Source: Emergomyces orientalis (Eukaryota; Ascomycota; Eurotiomycetes; Onygenales; Ajellomycetaceae). Taken from it: 64,000 nt of DNA. The DNA is taken from contig MOWL01000092.1 in assembly GCA_002110485.1 (NCBI GenBank), positions 310,001 to 374,000 of the forward strand, in the 5' to 3' direction. Numbering within the stretch: the first letter of the stretch is position 1; every line of letters begins with the position of its first letter. This document shows positions 32,708 through 42,518 of this stretch, piece after piece. The notes under the pieces are model-generated. The model saw only the letters and a list, made by a program, of their open reading frames with translations. It had not been told where the DNA came from and searched no databases. Both the position numbers and the translations under genes were made by a program.

Positions 32708-34903
32708 ATGTTATTCTTTAATAGCTTGGAAAGGACGGCAGGCTTTCGACTCGTCTCTCAAGCAGGGCATCTCTTTCCCCCCTCCCCCACGCTCCGCCCA
32801 ATGTGCACGGTCCAATTGCCTCCCTCCTCATACATTCCCCGAACCATGCGACTCCAATCGTACTTCACAAACCGCACTCCGATTAGCGACTTGTTTACCA
32901 ATTCGCTTATCTTGGCCGGACTATGCAGAGAACACTCACCGCGGAAAAGAAGATTCGCGAGAATGTCGAAACGCTCGTCCCACGCGGCGATACAGCGGCC
33001 CCAGGATATACAAGAGCAAGAGAAGGTTGCTAACGGGAGCAGCATCAGTGGGCAAACAGCCGACTCATATCAAGGAAATTCCCTTGTGTCACGAGAAACA
33101 GCAAAAGAACCTTCCATAATTGTTGATCAGAAGTCACATCCTCCCACTTCTCCTTCAGACTTTACAATAGACCGCGCGGCATTTAGAAGAGCGGCTGCTT
33201 CGAAACTTGACAATACCAAACACCTTTTCCGGCTTTACCTCGAGACCTTGGGCAAGACGGAAGGACTAAAATGTCTCCAGGTTGTGTTATCGAACCCAGC
33301 CAGAGAAATATGCTTGCCCCAGAAAAAGGAGCCAGAACGTTATCTACCGGATGCATTGGAAATCCATGGGGTTCAGCGACTTGTGGCTCTATTGAACGAT
33401 GAGCGCAGCTCCAACCAACAAATATTCAGAGCCTATAAAGACCTCCCATCGCCGGGTGTATTATATCTCTCTGCTCGAAGTCGAAGACTCCTGTTGCATC
33501 GCTTCGCGAGCCCCCCTCGACGTCTGCGTATCCACGCCGAACGATATCTGAAATTGATTGACGATATGGCGGAAGCGTCGTTTTATATATCGCCCTCGTT
33601 ATGGACTGCGGCAATTCATCTCGCGGGGAAATCCTATACTTCGGTAAAGAAGCCCGATCTAAGATCGTCACTTGGAATGTGGAGGCGGATGGAGCATGAA
33701 GGCTCAGTACCGAGTTCAAGCATAGCATTCAATATATTATATGACGTTGCTATTAAATCTAGACAGTGGAAAGTTGCTGATAAGATTATAGAGGAGATGA
33801 AAGTTCGTGGATTGGAGCTCTCTCGATTTGGAAGGGTAGCTCACATATTTTCATATGGATTACGGGGAGATGCCGAAGGGGTTCGGAAAGCCTATCACGA
33901 ATTTATTCAACTGGGTGAGGTCGTTGATACCGTGGTTCTAAACTGTGTCATGGTTTCGCTCCTTCGGTGTGGGGAGCAGCATGTTGCAGAGAAGATGTAC
34001 GAGCGTATGAAAGACATGTACCTTACCCTGAAAGCGCAGGACCCCGAACTCCTAAGTTCAAGTGTATATCCCTCGCCATCGGACAATTACGCTGCCTATA
34101 GGAAAGCAACTAAAAGACTCGGCCGCGTTCTCGGTATGACAACCTTTCTCCGCGATAAGCTACCAGAACACCACCGTGCGTTACAAAGAGCTATGCCATT
34201 GACTCCCGATGGCAAGACCTTCCATATATTTCTGTGGCACCACGCAAACGTCACAGGTGATTTAGCGCGTATCATGGCGCTTCTTGAGGACATGAAAGTC
34301 ACATTCGCTATACCCCCGCAGGGGATGATCTACATATTTTTATTTCACGGTTTCGCTGCACATGGTGGGAAAGAGGGTACCCAGTGGACGTATAAACGAC
34401 TAAAAAGTGTATGGAAACATTTTCTTCGAGCTCTGTACCATTCAAAGGCCGAGCTTACTGCCAAACGAGGCACCAAATGCCGGAGGGAGAAATTTGTGTG
34501 GGAGAGCCCATTAAGCGATAAACCAGACTCATCTTCACGGGAGCCCGAGAGGGCTGAAGAAGTGGAGGAGGTAGCATTAACGTCAATGTCACACTACACA
34601 GAAAAGGGGGTAAATCGAGTTCCTGCGTCGAATGCTTCACACGGGGATAGACCACCTAATCCTTTCGAGGAAGACGAAACCGACGATGACTGGCGGTATG
34701 AGAATACTGTCTACTTGGGGCGAAAATTAATCGTTTCCTGCCTAAGAGCGCATGCCGCGTGTGGTGGGCCCGATGCTGTCCTGGATGTATGGGTAAGAAT
34801 CGAGCGTCTTTGGAAGCCCGAGTCGCAGAAGAAAGCGGACATCCTTGCTGTTAGAGCTGTTCTCGAACAGCTTGTCCCTGTCGACTTTAAAGGACTTAAA
34901 TAA
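32708..34903 (+). CDS. Mitochondrial pentatricopeptide-repeat (PPR) protein
   Basis: Single-exon 731-aa protein, probably an organellar RNA-binding factor. The N-terminus (MLFFNSLERTAGFRLVSQ and onwards) is rich in Arg, Ser and hydrophobic residues with almost no acids, like a mitochondrial presequence. Helical-hairpin repeats occupy about residues 290-450, for example SSSIAFNILYDVAIKSRQ, WKVADKIIEEMKVRG and VLNCVMVSLLRCGEQHVAEK. A second set around 510-570 includes TFHIFLWHHANVTGDLARIM. An acidic low-complexity insertion (residues about 610-665) precedes a final helical repeat (LIVSCLRAHAACGGPDAVLD). Several in-frame Met codons near the start (such as MCTVQL, MRLQSYF) leave the exact start open. 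The RNA target cannot be predicted. Confidence 0.75.
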   Translation: MLFFNSLERTAGFRLVSQAGHLFPPSPTLRPMCTVQLPPSSYIPRTMRLQSYFTNRTPISDLFTNSLILAGLCREHSPRKRRFARMSKRSSHAAIQRPQDIQEQEKVANGSSISGQTADSYQGNSLVSRETAKEPSIIVDQKSHPPTSPSDFTIDRAAFRRAAASKLDNTKHLFRLYLETLGKTEGLKCLQVVLSNPAREICLPQKKEPERYLPDALEIHGVQRLVALLNDERSSNQQIFRAYKDLPSPGVLYLSARSRRLLLHRFASPPRRLRIHAERYLKLIDDMAEASFYISPSLWTAAIHLAGKSYTSVKKPDLRSSLGMWRRMEHEGSVPSSSIAFNILYDVAIKSRQWKVADKIIEEMKVRGLELSRFGRVAHIFSYGLRGDAEGVRKAYHEFIQLGEVVDTVVLNCVMVSLLRCGEQHVAEKMYERMKDMYLTLKAQDPELLSSSVYPSPSDNYAAYRKATKRLGRVLGMTTFLRDKLPEHHRALQRAMPLTPDGKTFHIFLWHHANVTGDLARIMALLEDMKVTFAIPPQGMIYIFLFHGFAAHGGKEGTQWTYKRLKSVWKHFLRALYHSKAELTAKRGTKCRREKFVWESPLSDKPDSSSREPERAEEVEEVALTSMSHYTEKGVNRVPASNASHGDRPPNPFEEDETDDDWRYENTVYLGRKLIVSCLRAHAACGGPDAVLDVWVRIERLWKPESQKKADILAVRAVLEQLVPVDFKGLK

Positions 34904-35356
34904 TGCGTGCTAAGTGGTTACCGTAATGTATATTTTGATTATTTTTTTTCAATGAGCGCCTTTTTGTTCTAGTTCCGCGACTGTTATACCTGAGAATGCC
35001 TCTTTTGTGACTATCATAATGTACAATATATCCCGGAGACTTCATTATCCTAAACTAAGCCGTGGATTTTAATCCCTTTACGGCTGACCATTTACACTTG
35101 AAACCACTACATTTATTGACAGCGACCAATACCAAATATCTGCACATGTAAAGTGGAAGGTATTGTCACGTGACATCATCTTTCAATCCGGAGGAGCGTC
35201 CAAACTCATTACGCGACACTGTTATTGTGGTTGAAAATCAACCACCGCCGATAATAATGTATTGATGGAGCATAAAAGTATCGGCGCCATAACGTCGATA
35301 TAAAATCTATTAGGAGCAGAAGAATATGATATTAGTGAATTGAAAAGGCAGCACCG
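34904..35356. other. Intergenic between PPR and RecQ genes
   Basis: 3' region of the PPR gene and promoter of the RecQ gene, with one CACGTG palindrome (35165-35174). Confidence 0.6.
35165..35174. promoter_or_regulatory. CACGTG-centred palindrome upstream of RecQ
   Basis: GTCACGTGAC is a perfect 10-bp palindrome about 180 bp before the RecQ start codon. CACGTG is the binding core of bHLH factors such as Cbf1. Function here is unproven. Confidence 0.35.
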
Positions 35357-37290
35357 ATGCCTCCACACCAAAATAAACGACCACCCATAGACATTGATTT
35401 TACCCTACGGCGCGTCTTTGGGAAAAAGGCTTTCCGGTGCGTGCTGCAATCTACTACGAATTATGAGCGTTTCGACTGCTTTGAGGAACTAACTGCCGTT
35501 TATGCTGCAGACCTTTGCAGCGGGAAGTCATTGAAGCCGCTATCGAAGGTCATGATGTGTTCCTCCAAGCTGCCACGTCCTTTGGGAAGAGTTTATGTTT
35601 TCAGTTGCCAGCCATCGTTGGGCATGGAGGTGAGCAGCATCAGGATCTCTGTTATGGGCAAGTAATGAAAGCCTACTGCTAATCAAATTGTTAATGACAG
35701 TCACGGTTGTTGTTTCGCCACTTCTCGCGTTGATGGTAGGCTTGGAACTGGAAAGATTGTATCAACAGCATTCACCAGTAGCTGACCAACATGTTTCCGT
35801 ACTAGGTGGATCAAGTTGCTGCCCTGGAAGCTAACGGCATACCCGTTGCAACAATCAATTCCACAACTTCGCTCACTAAGAGGCGGGAAATTGTGAAAGA
35901 TCTTCTTTCAGGGCATCCCATAACACGGCTTCTATACGTAACCCCTGAATTTTGTCAGACAGATTCCTTCCGTCGAAATCTTCAAACAGTTCACCTACAA
36001 GGCGAACTTGCTCGGATCGCGATTGATGAGGCGCATTGTGTCAGTGAATGGGGGCATGACTTCCGCCCAGCTTATAAAGAATTATCATGGTTCAGGAGAG
36101 AATTACGCAGACCATTTGTTCCAATCACTGCCCTTACGGCGACAGCAACGGCACGTGTGCGATCAGATATCATATCTTTGCTAGGATTAGATCCTATGAC
36201 TCTCAAGAAATTTAGCACAGGATCAGCACGGCCTAATATTCATTATGAGGTTCGTTATCTTTCAGATTGCTCGATCGACCCCGCAGTCCCTGACACGGAT
36301 CAATTAAATGATCTTCTCTGTTGGCTGAGCTCAATTCACAATCGCCGTATTGCGCGGCTATCTCAACCTCAAACTGTAAATTTCGACGATCTCATAAACA
36401 CCGTCACACCTCCCCTCCCCCCCATCACAGGAATTATCTACGTCCCCCTAAGGGCCATCTGCAGCGAACTTGCCAACAGCTTATCATCCTCACCCCTAAA
36501 CATTAAAGCAGTCGCCTATCATGCTGGGCTCTCAGCTTCTGAACGGTCCAAGATTCAATCGCTATGGAGCTCGCCAAATAAAATCTCTACATCAACCAAA
36601 GAGAAATCAGGAGAGAAGTCCAAGCCACCCGCATTTTATATCGTTGTCGCAACCAACGCTTTCGGAATGGGGATCGATAACCCTCATGTACGCTTCGTCA
36701 TACATTGGACCCCGCCCCGCAGTTTTGAAGGGTTTGTCCAAGAATCCGGCCGGGCAGGTCGCGATGGCCGAGCTGCGGTGTCTCTCGTATACTACAGTCC
36801 CCAAGAACGCGATCGCGTATTGGATCGTATGAACCGAGATCAAGATTGGCACTTCGATGCGGCTCTGCAGGGGAACAATCCTGCAAGTAAAAAACGCAGC
36901 CACACGACGTCAAGTATCGCTGCTAAGGTGCGCAATCAGGAAGCCCTCCTCGAGAGTTTCATGAGGGTGGTTAAATACTGCGAAACAACCACGCGGTGCA
37001 GACATGAAGTGATTCGCGAATTTTTCGGCGAGCGCGATCCACAAGCCGGCCCACAAATCGGGCAACCGACGCAGGTTTATACCGACACGTCCATCTCGTC
37101 GATGTGTGATTTTGCTTGTGATTTTTGCAAGGAAGGCCGTGAAGGGTTGACTCGCCGGAAAAATCTGAGTGGTGAGCCTGAGCATTCTTCGGAAGATTAC
37201 ACTGAGAGCTTCGCGCCAGCAGCCATGCAGATGGAGGATTTCACCGGTTTTCGTGCCGCTAGTCTGATAGACATTTACAAGCGGCAATAG
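35357..37290 (+). CDS. Compact RecQ-family DNA helicase, four exons
   Basis: Predicted 572-aa ATP-dependent 3'-5' DNA helicase. Exons are 35357-35436, 35511-35629, 35701-35735 and 35806-37290, all in phase. Motif 0/I reads PLQREVIEAAIEGHDVFLQ then AATSFGKSLCFQLPA, with GKS at residues 52-54; the usual TGGGKS or TGAGKS is replaced by TSFGKS. Motif II is IDEAHCVSEWGHDFRPAY (DEAH about 152-155), motif III is ITALTATAT, and motif VI is FVQESGRAGRDGR. A Zn-binding Cys cluster is suggested by KYCETTTRCRHEV and SMCDFACDFCKEG. The HRDC and long N-terminal regions of Sgs1/BLM-type proteins are missing, so this is one of the short RecQ-like helicases. A DNA-repair role is inferred. Confidence 0.85.
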
Positions 37291-38665
37291 GTGACTGTTA
37301 GCTCCGTCAGTTAGTTAAAGAGGAAGCTGATGGCAGCATTATCGTCTCCTAGGCGTTGGTATTTCCTTTACCAGGAACGTTTCTCTGTTTTTAAACGGAT
37401 TTGCTTTATCTCAGCACTTGGATGATATAATTTAGAGATATTACCATCGTAGTTGTTTTTGGCATTATAGCACACATGGCATGGCGCTGGGCGAATGAAA
37501 AGTCGGAAGAGCCCGCTTTGGTCAATTTACCCAGAGGCCTGGTTCATGTATATGAAGTATAATGCAATATAGAATGTTTTGAATAGAAAGTGAATAATTA
37601 AAGATATGATAGGAACTCATTCGATGCTCTTTTCAAATGAAAAAAGTGCCAGAGATCCAAAAAAATTGAAATTTTTTTTTTTTTTTTGAAAAGTAAGGAA
37701 AGAAAAAGCGCAAGGCGACAGAGAAAACGATGTTCGATTAAGCATTAGCAAACACGCCTTCATAAAGCAGTAGTGACAGCTTTATAACCATTCGAAAGTA
37801 TAGGAACGTTGAAGGCAGACAATGTTGGAGAGTAATATTGGCTTGATTCTTCTATGCTAGTATGTGTGCGTTGCAGAGAGCTATATAGCCCTGAGATATA
37901 AAAGGAATAACATCGGGCTGGGCGGATAGATGCCTCTGACACAGGGCGGAGGGGTGCGTCTGACACAGGGCGGATGGATGCCTCTGACAGACAAAGGGTA
38001 TGAGAATATTTAGGGGAATTAATTGCCTGCCTCAGTTTTCCAGTATCCCACTGCACAACTCGCAACAAACCATTTTTGGGATATGAGTGTATTTCAAGAA
38101 TTGGTATACCACTCCAATGAAATGCAACTGAGTTTCGGTTTTCGTTGCTCTAATTTTACTGAAAAGAGGTCGAGCACAAGGAGAAAACGAATTTATATAC
38201 TTGTTATAGTAGATAGAATATAGCCCGACGGCGAAATTGTGCTATTCGGAGCGCATGTTGTAGAATGGAAGGGAGAAATTTCAAAGCAAAAAAATTCAAA
38301 GCATTTAAAGCTAAGACATTGTTAGGAAAACACCAAAGCAAAAAAGAGTGAGGGAGATGAAAGCGACGATTGACTAGAAGACTAGCATGGGAGCGACAAA
38401 TATGACAGAAATTTTTGGAGAGGGTGGGAATTGAAGCTTGAGGTGCAAGAAAGAGCAATCTTTACTTGAAAACGAATAGTTATGTCTTTCGAAATACGCC
38501 AGGAGGGAATTCATCATGCCCAAATATCACTAGAGCACGGCACAAATGTAGTCTGCGAAGTTGGAGTCAAAGTGGACATCTACAGACCAGGAGGAGGCGG
38601 GACCTATATAATGAAATTAGTTACACTGACGACTTGTAGATATGATGTGAGATACAGGGCGTAAT
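37291..38665. other. Convergent intergenic region with minisatellite and poly-T
   Basis: No supported gene between RecQ (+) and the KH protein (-). Holds a homopolymer T run (about 37673-37687) and a 24-bp minisatellite. Confidence 0.5.
37920..37991. repeat. 24-bp minisatellite, three copies
   Basis: Three head-to-tail copies (37920-37943, 37944-37967, 37968-37991) of a unit like GGGCGGATGGATGCCTCTGA plus CACA. Minus-strand translation repeats SEASIRPV / SDAPLRPV within a short open frame (37760-38068). Confidence 0.85.
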
Positions 38666-40793
38666 TCATACAGCATTATATCCCCCGGATGGTGGCGGTG
38701 GTGGAGGAGGTGACCCAGCTCCTGGAGGTGGTGGAGGTGGAGGGGCTTCAGAAGATGGTGGAGGTGGAGGAGGAGCAGAACTTTGTGGGGGCGGTGGTGG
38801 CGGCGGTTGCTGCTGCTGCTGTTGCTGATAATACTGCTGGTAATATGCGACATAATTTTGATACCCTCCCCATGCTGCGTAGGGATCCTGGCCTGCCATA
38901 TATTGAGAATACATGCGGCTGTAGTCCGCAAGAGAGTGGCCGGTCGTCGGTGCAGCTTGAGCAGCCGCGCCTGCATCGGTGCCAGGTGTAGCATTGGCTG
39001 ATGGACTCATGGGCGTCTGGGGTGAAGAGTAGCTCCCGTAGTTGCCGCCGCCGTAACTCCCGCCGCCATAATGGGAACGTTCGCGCTGTCCATACCCGCC
39101 ACCATGATGACCACCTCCACCATAAGACCGTTGCGGGGGTGGTGGCTGCTCTTTAAACCTCTCGTATTGCTCCCTCACGTTAGCGAGGAGGTCCTCGCAT
39201 AGGGATTTGGCATTTTGGACTTCCTTGGGATCGGGGCCACTATGATGGATTAGCGTATATTATGATTTTATATTTCCGGCCAAAAATTAGTTGATGATAC
39301 TTACGCGACGTGTAAATACATGGGTTCATCACTTTCTCTTCCTGTGCCATGTTCTGTGAATCCTGAGCCACGTCCTTTGATCTGAACACGGCAGCGTGTC
39401 TCCTGTTGGATGTGCTTGACATAGGCGCCACCTTGGCCGACTACTTGAGCGCGAAGATTAAAACCTGGGATTGGTTCCAGGTCAACAGGGATACGTTCCT
39501 CCGGCCATTTGCGCTACAACAATTTGTTAGCTGTTGTATTAGTGCTTTATTATTTTGATGACATGTTCAAACACATACACGGCCGTATTCATCCCGTTCA
39601 ACCTGTTGCTCTGGCTCTCTGCGGCGGAACCTCCGCTCATCAACGAGGTTGGGCAGCTCTTGCTTCATCAATTCCTCTATTTTGGCAATTGCTTTGTCAA
39701 GGCCCTCCTTGGTGGTGCTCGTTACGTGAAGATAAAGTGGAGGATTCTGTTTGTGAAATGTCAGTTATTGTTCATTTCCCCTCTCACATGATTCGTACTG
39801 GAGCTTACCGCAGCCGTAGCCATGCTTTTATCAGGGAAATAGCTTCCTCGGGTCGTGACATCTTTAAAACTTTACATGAGCTTCTGTTATCTAAAAATAG
39901 AGTAGCATATGATAATATAGTGATGGAAAAAGTCGTACCGGCGCCAGTTTCTTCTTTAATCTAAATATCACGCATCGGAGGTCAGCAGATGCCAAAGAGG
40001 GGTTTCGAGATGCTATGGAGAGTTGGGTAAGCTTCAGCCACCATCACAACAAATGGGGAAGGGTGATGTGGATATTGATTTTAATGTAATATCTTTTAAA
40101 CCCGTGGCCCTGGGCCGTATGGTGTAACAATGCCTGGGAATATCAGTGGACATGACAGAAATATTTACCATCCTCTGAGTTGCACCCTTAGTCAGTGTGT
40201 AGCGGTTTCGGAGATCGTTGACTTCAATATCTTTGATATAGTCTCCATCTGCCATGTAAACTTCGCCATTGACGTTGCCTGCACCCTCCGCACCTGGGGA
40301 AGCAGATTTTGCCGCCGGACTAGCATTCTATTGATTGAATATTAGAAACGCGGAAAAGTGACCATTGGAAATGGAAATTTGATGGGGGATAAGGGGAGCG
40401 TGCAAATCGTACAGAACGGATCGGCGGCACGTTCATGTGCTGATATCCTCTCTTCGCCTGAAGCTCAGCGTTTATCTTTGCAGCAGCAGCAGCTATTTGA
40501 ATCCCAGACCAAACATTTAATTAGTACTTTGCATGCGAAAAGATGTCTCGTTGAAGTAAGTGCATCATTCCAAACTCACCTGCGGCAGCAGTTGGATCAG
40601 CGGACGCGGACTTCTGTTTGTCATCGTTCCCAGGGCTTCGTGGTTCCCGGCTCGGCGGGCTTCGTTCCCGAGCGGAATCAGAATTCCGGGTAGATGGGGA
40701 TCGCGAGCGTCGATCAAATCTTGACTGTCGTCGAGGCTCTGCTTCCGTTTGATCAAAACGAGAGCGCTTTGCGCGTCGCTCACTGTCTGCCAT
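38666..40793 (-). CDS. KH-domain RNA-binding protein (KHDC4/Blom7-like), eight exons
   Basis: Predicted 492-aa RNA-binding protein; animal KHDC4 is linked to pre-mRNA splicing. Exons: 40793-40580, 40492-40413, 40327-40169, 39960-39939, 39861-39809, 39746-39579, 39513-39305 and 39239-38666, all joining in phase. An Arg/Ser-rich N-terminus (RSRFDQTEAEPRRQSRFDRR) leads to AAAKINAELQAKRGYQHM. A first KH-like unit is DYIKDIEVNDLRNRYTL to TGADVTTRGSYFPDKSMAT and PPLYLHVTSTTKEGLDKAI. A second KH has GFNLRAQVVGQGGAYVKHIQ (GxxG loop GQGG), RGSGFTEHGTGRESDEPMYLH and GPDPKEVQNAKSLCEDLL. The tail is Gly/Tyr-rich, then poly-Gln and poly-Pro. Exon 4 is only 22 nt. Family identity is strong from the exact motif order. 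Confidence 0.9.
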
Positions 40794-41440
40794 TGTTTGT
40801 CACGGGGCCTAGCTTAACACAACGAAAATCGAACCGTGTCCTATAGCTCCGAAAAATGGAATGTACCTCATATAGAAAAGCGAAGAAAAGCGAGGCCAGG
40901 GTCAGAGTTGGCGTTTCGTGAAAAGAATATGTCTTGAACAATCTTTTTCTTTGTTCGTCTCGCCCGTCTTGAAGAATGTTGCGACTCCACGCTATTCCAA
41001 ATTTGGCACTAGTTTGGTATTTTTGTGATTAGTCATCGTGAGTGAGCCTCCAAACTCCCCCACATTGCACTATTCCTAAAAAAGACTAGTCTCTAGGGGT
41101 GCTCCTGCTTAGTCATTTTCCGATCTCGGAGTTTTGGAACGATCATGTGACTCATATCTTTCAACCCTCGAAAAGAAATGGGAAAGAAACAAAATAGTTC
41201 AAACCTTGGGAATTCCTCTTCAGATGCGATTGTGGTGAAACCATTTCTCTCTCCTATCTTCAATTGTAGAGTGATAGAGGTTCGAATATTTGAGCTTTTT
41301 GAGTAGTCTTTGTGGCCGTTAGACTCCCAATTACTCAATCGAGTACCATTTGGAACTACATACAGGGGAGGAGTCACCAATTGCTCTTTGTGAGTAGACG
41401 GACTGAGAGCAATTGCTCTCACCGTTGTACGTGAGAAACA
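40794..41440. promoter_or_regulatory. Divergent promoter between KH protein and Ilv6
   Basis: A 647-bp spacer with a Gcn4/CpcA-type TGACTCA on the Ilv6 side (41148-41154). Confidence 0.5.
41148..41154 (+). promoter_or_regulatory. Gcn4/CpcA-type element upstream of Ilv6
   Basis: Perfect TGACTCA heptamer 287 bp before the Ilv6 ATG. This is the consensus of the general amino-acid control activator Gcn4/CpcA, which is known to control branched-chain amino acid genes. Confidence 0.5.
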
Positions 41441-42518
41441 ATGGCTCTTCGACGGGTTTTCGCCCTGCCTTCAACCCGCACCCTATTCCCGTCGCCCTCG
41501 ACATGCGGAGCTGGAGGCAAGCTTGCCTCTCCGCTCAATCCATGCTTCAGTGCCCGCTCCTCCTCAAGCTCGACATCTGCACTCGCCTACAAAGCTCTGC
41601 ATCGTCGATCTCCGCTCCCACTCCCAGTAGCGGATAGCCCGACCTGGTCTGCTCCTGCCGCAGTCTCGTCAATTCTCTATGAAACCCCAGTACCCTCGAC
41701 CAAGCCTCCTAAGCGCCATGTGTTGAATTGCTTGGTACAAAATGAACCAGGTGTTCTCTCCCGCATCTCCGGAATTCTTGCAGCTCGGGGTTTCAACATT
41801 GACAGCCTCGTTGTCTGTAATACGGAGGTAGAGGACTTGTCGCGGATGACAATTGTCCTTCGTGGACTGGATGGCGTGGTTGAGCAAGCCCGTCGCCAGT
41901 TGGATGACCTCGTCCCCGTCTGGGCTGTGCTTGATTACACCGATTCCGCTCTGGTACAACGCGAGCTCCTTCTTGCAAAAGTTAGCATTCTGGGGCCAGA
42001 AGTATTCGAAGAGCTACTCCAACACCATCGTGAAATGACCACCCCAGAAAATGAAGAAGTATCTAGCTCAGCCGAACAACAGACATATTCGACCCAGAGC
42101 AAGGTGGAGAAGTTCAAAGGAAGCCAACACGCCAGTGACTACCACCCTAGCCGACTAGCTCATAGCCAGGCACTTCGACACAAACACGAGCATTTGGAGG
42201 CTATTACCCATCTTACTCATCAATTCGGTGGGAAGGTTTTGGATATCAGCACCAACAATTGCATTGTTGAAGTGTAAGTTTATGCGTACCTTCTTGATTT
42301 AAAGCTACTATTGACTGACGACGACTCCTCAACGTAACAGTTCCGCAAAACCGAGTCGAATCGACTCCTTCCTTAAACTGATTGCTCCATTTGGTATCCT
42401 CGAATCTACCCGAACAGGTCTGATGGCTCTACCACGCTCTCCGCTCTCTGGACCAGATGAAGATATTGAGAAGGACGCAAGCGAGGTTGTTGACGCCAGC
42501 ACTCTTCCCCCTGGTTAA
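41441..42518 (+). CDS. ilv6: Acetolactate synthase regulatory (small) subunit Ilv6
   Basis: Predicted 336-aa mitochondrial regulatory subunit of acetohydroxyacid synthase, conferring valine feedback control on the catalytic subunit in branched-chain amino acid synthesis. Exon 1 is 41441-42273 and exon 2 is 42341-42518; the intron begins GTAAGT and ends AACAG. The N-terminus (MALRRVFALPSTRTLF) is a clear mitochondrial presequence. The ACT domain starts at KRHVLNCLVQNEPGVLSR and continues ISGILAARGFNIDSLVV and LSRMTIVLRGLDGVVEQARR. The C-terminal domain has RHKHEHLEAITHLTHQFGGK, joined across the intron to SAKPSRIDSFLKLIAPFGI. The acidic insertion between the domains (TTPENEEVSSSAEQQ) is typical of fungal members. 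High confidence. Confidence 0.95.
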
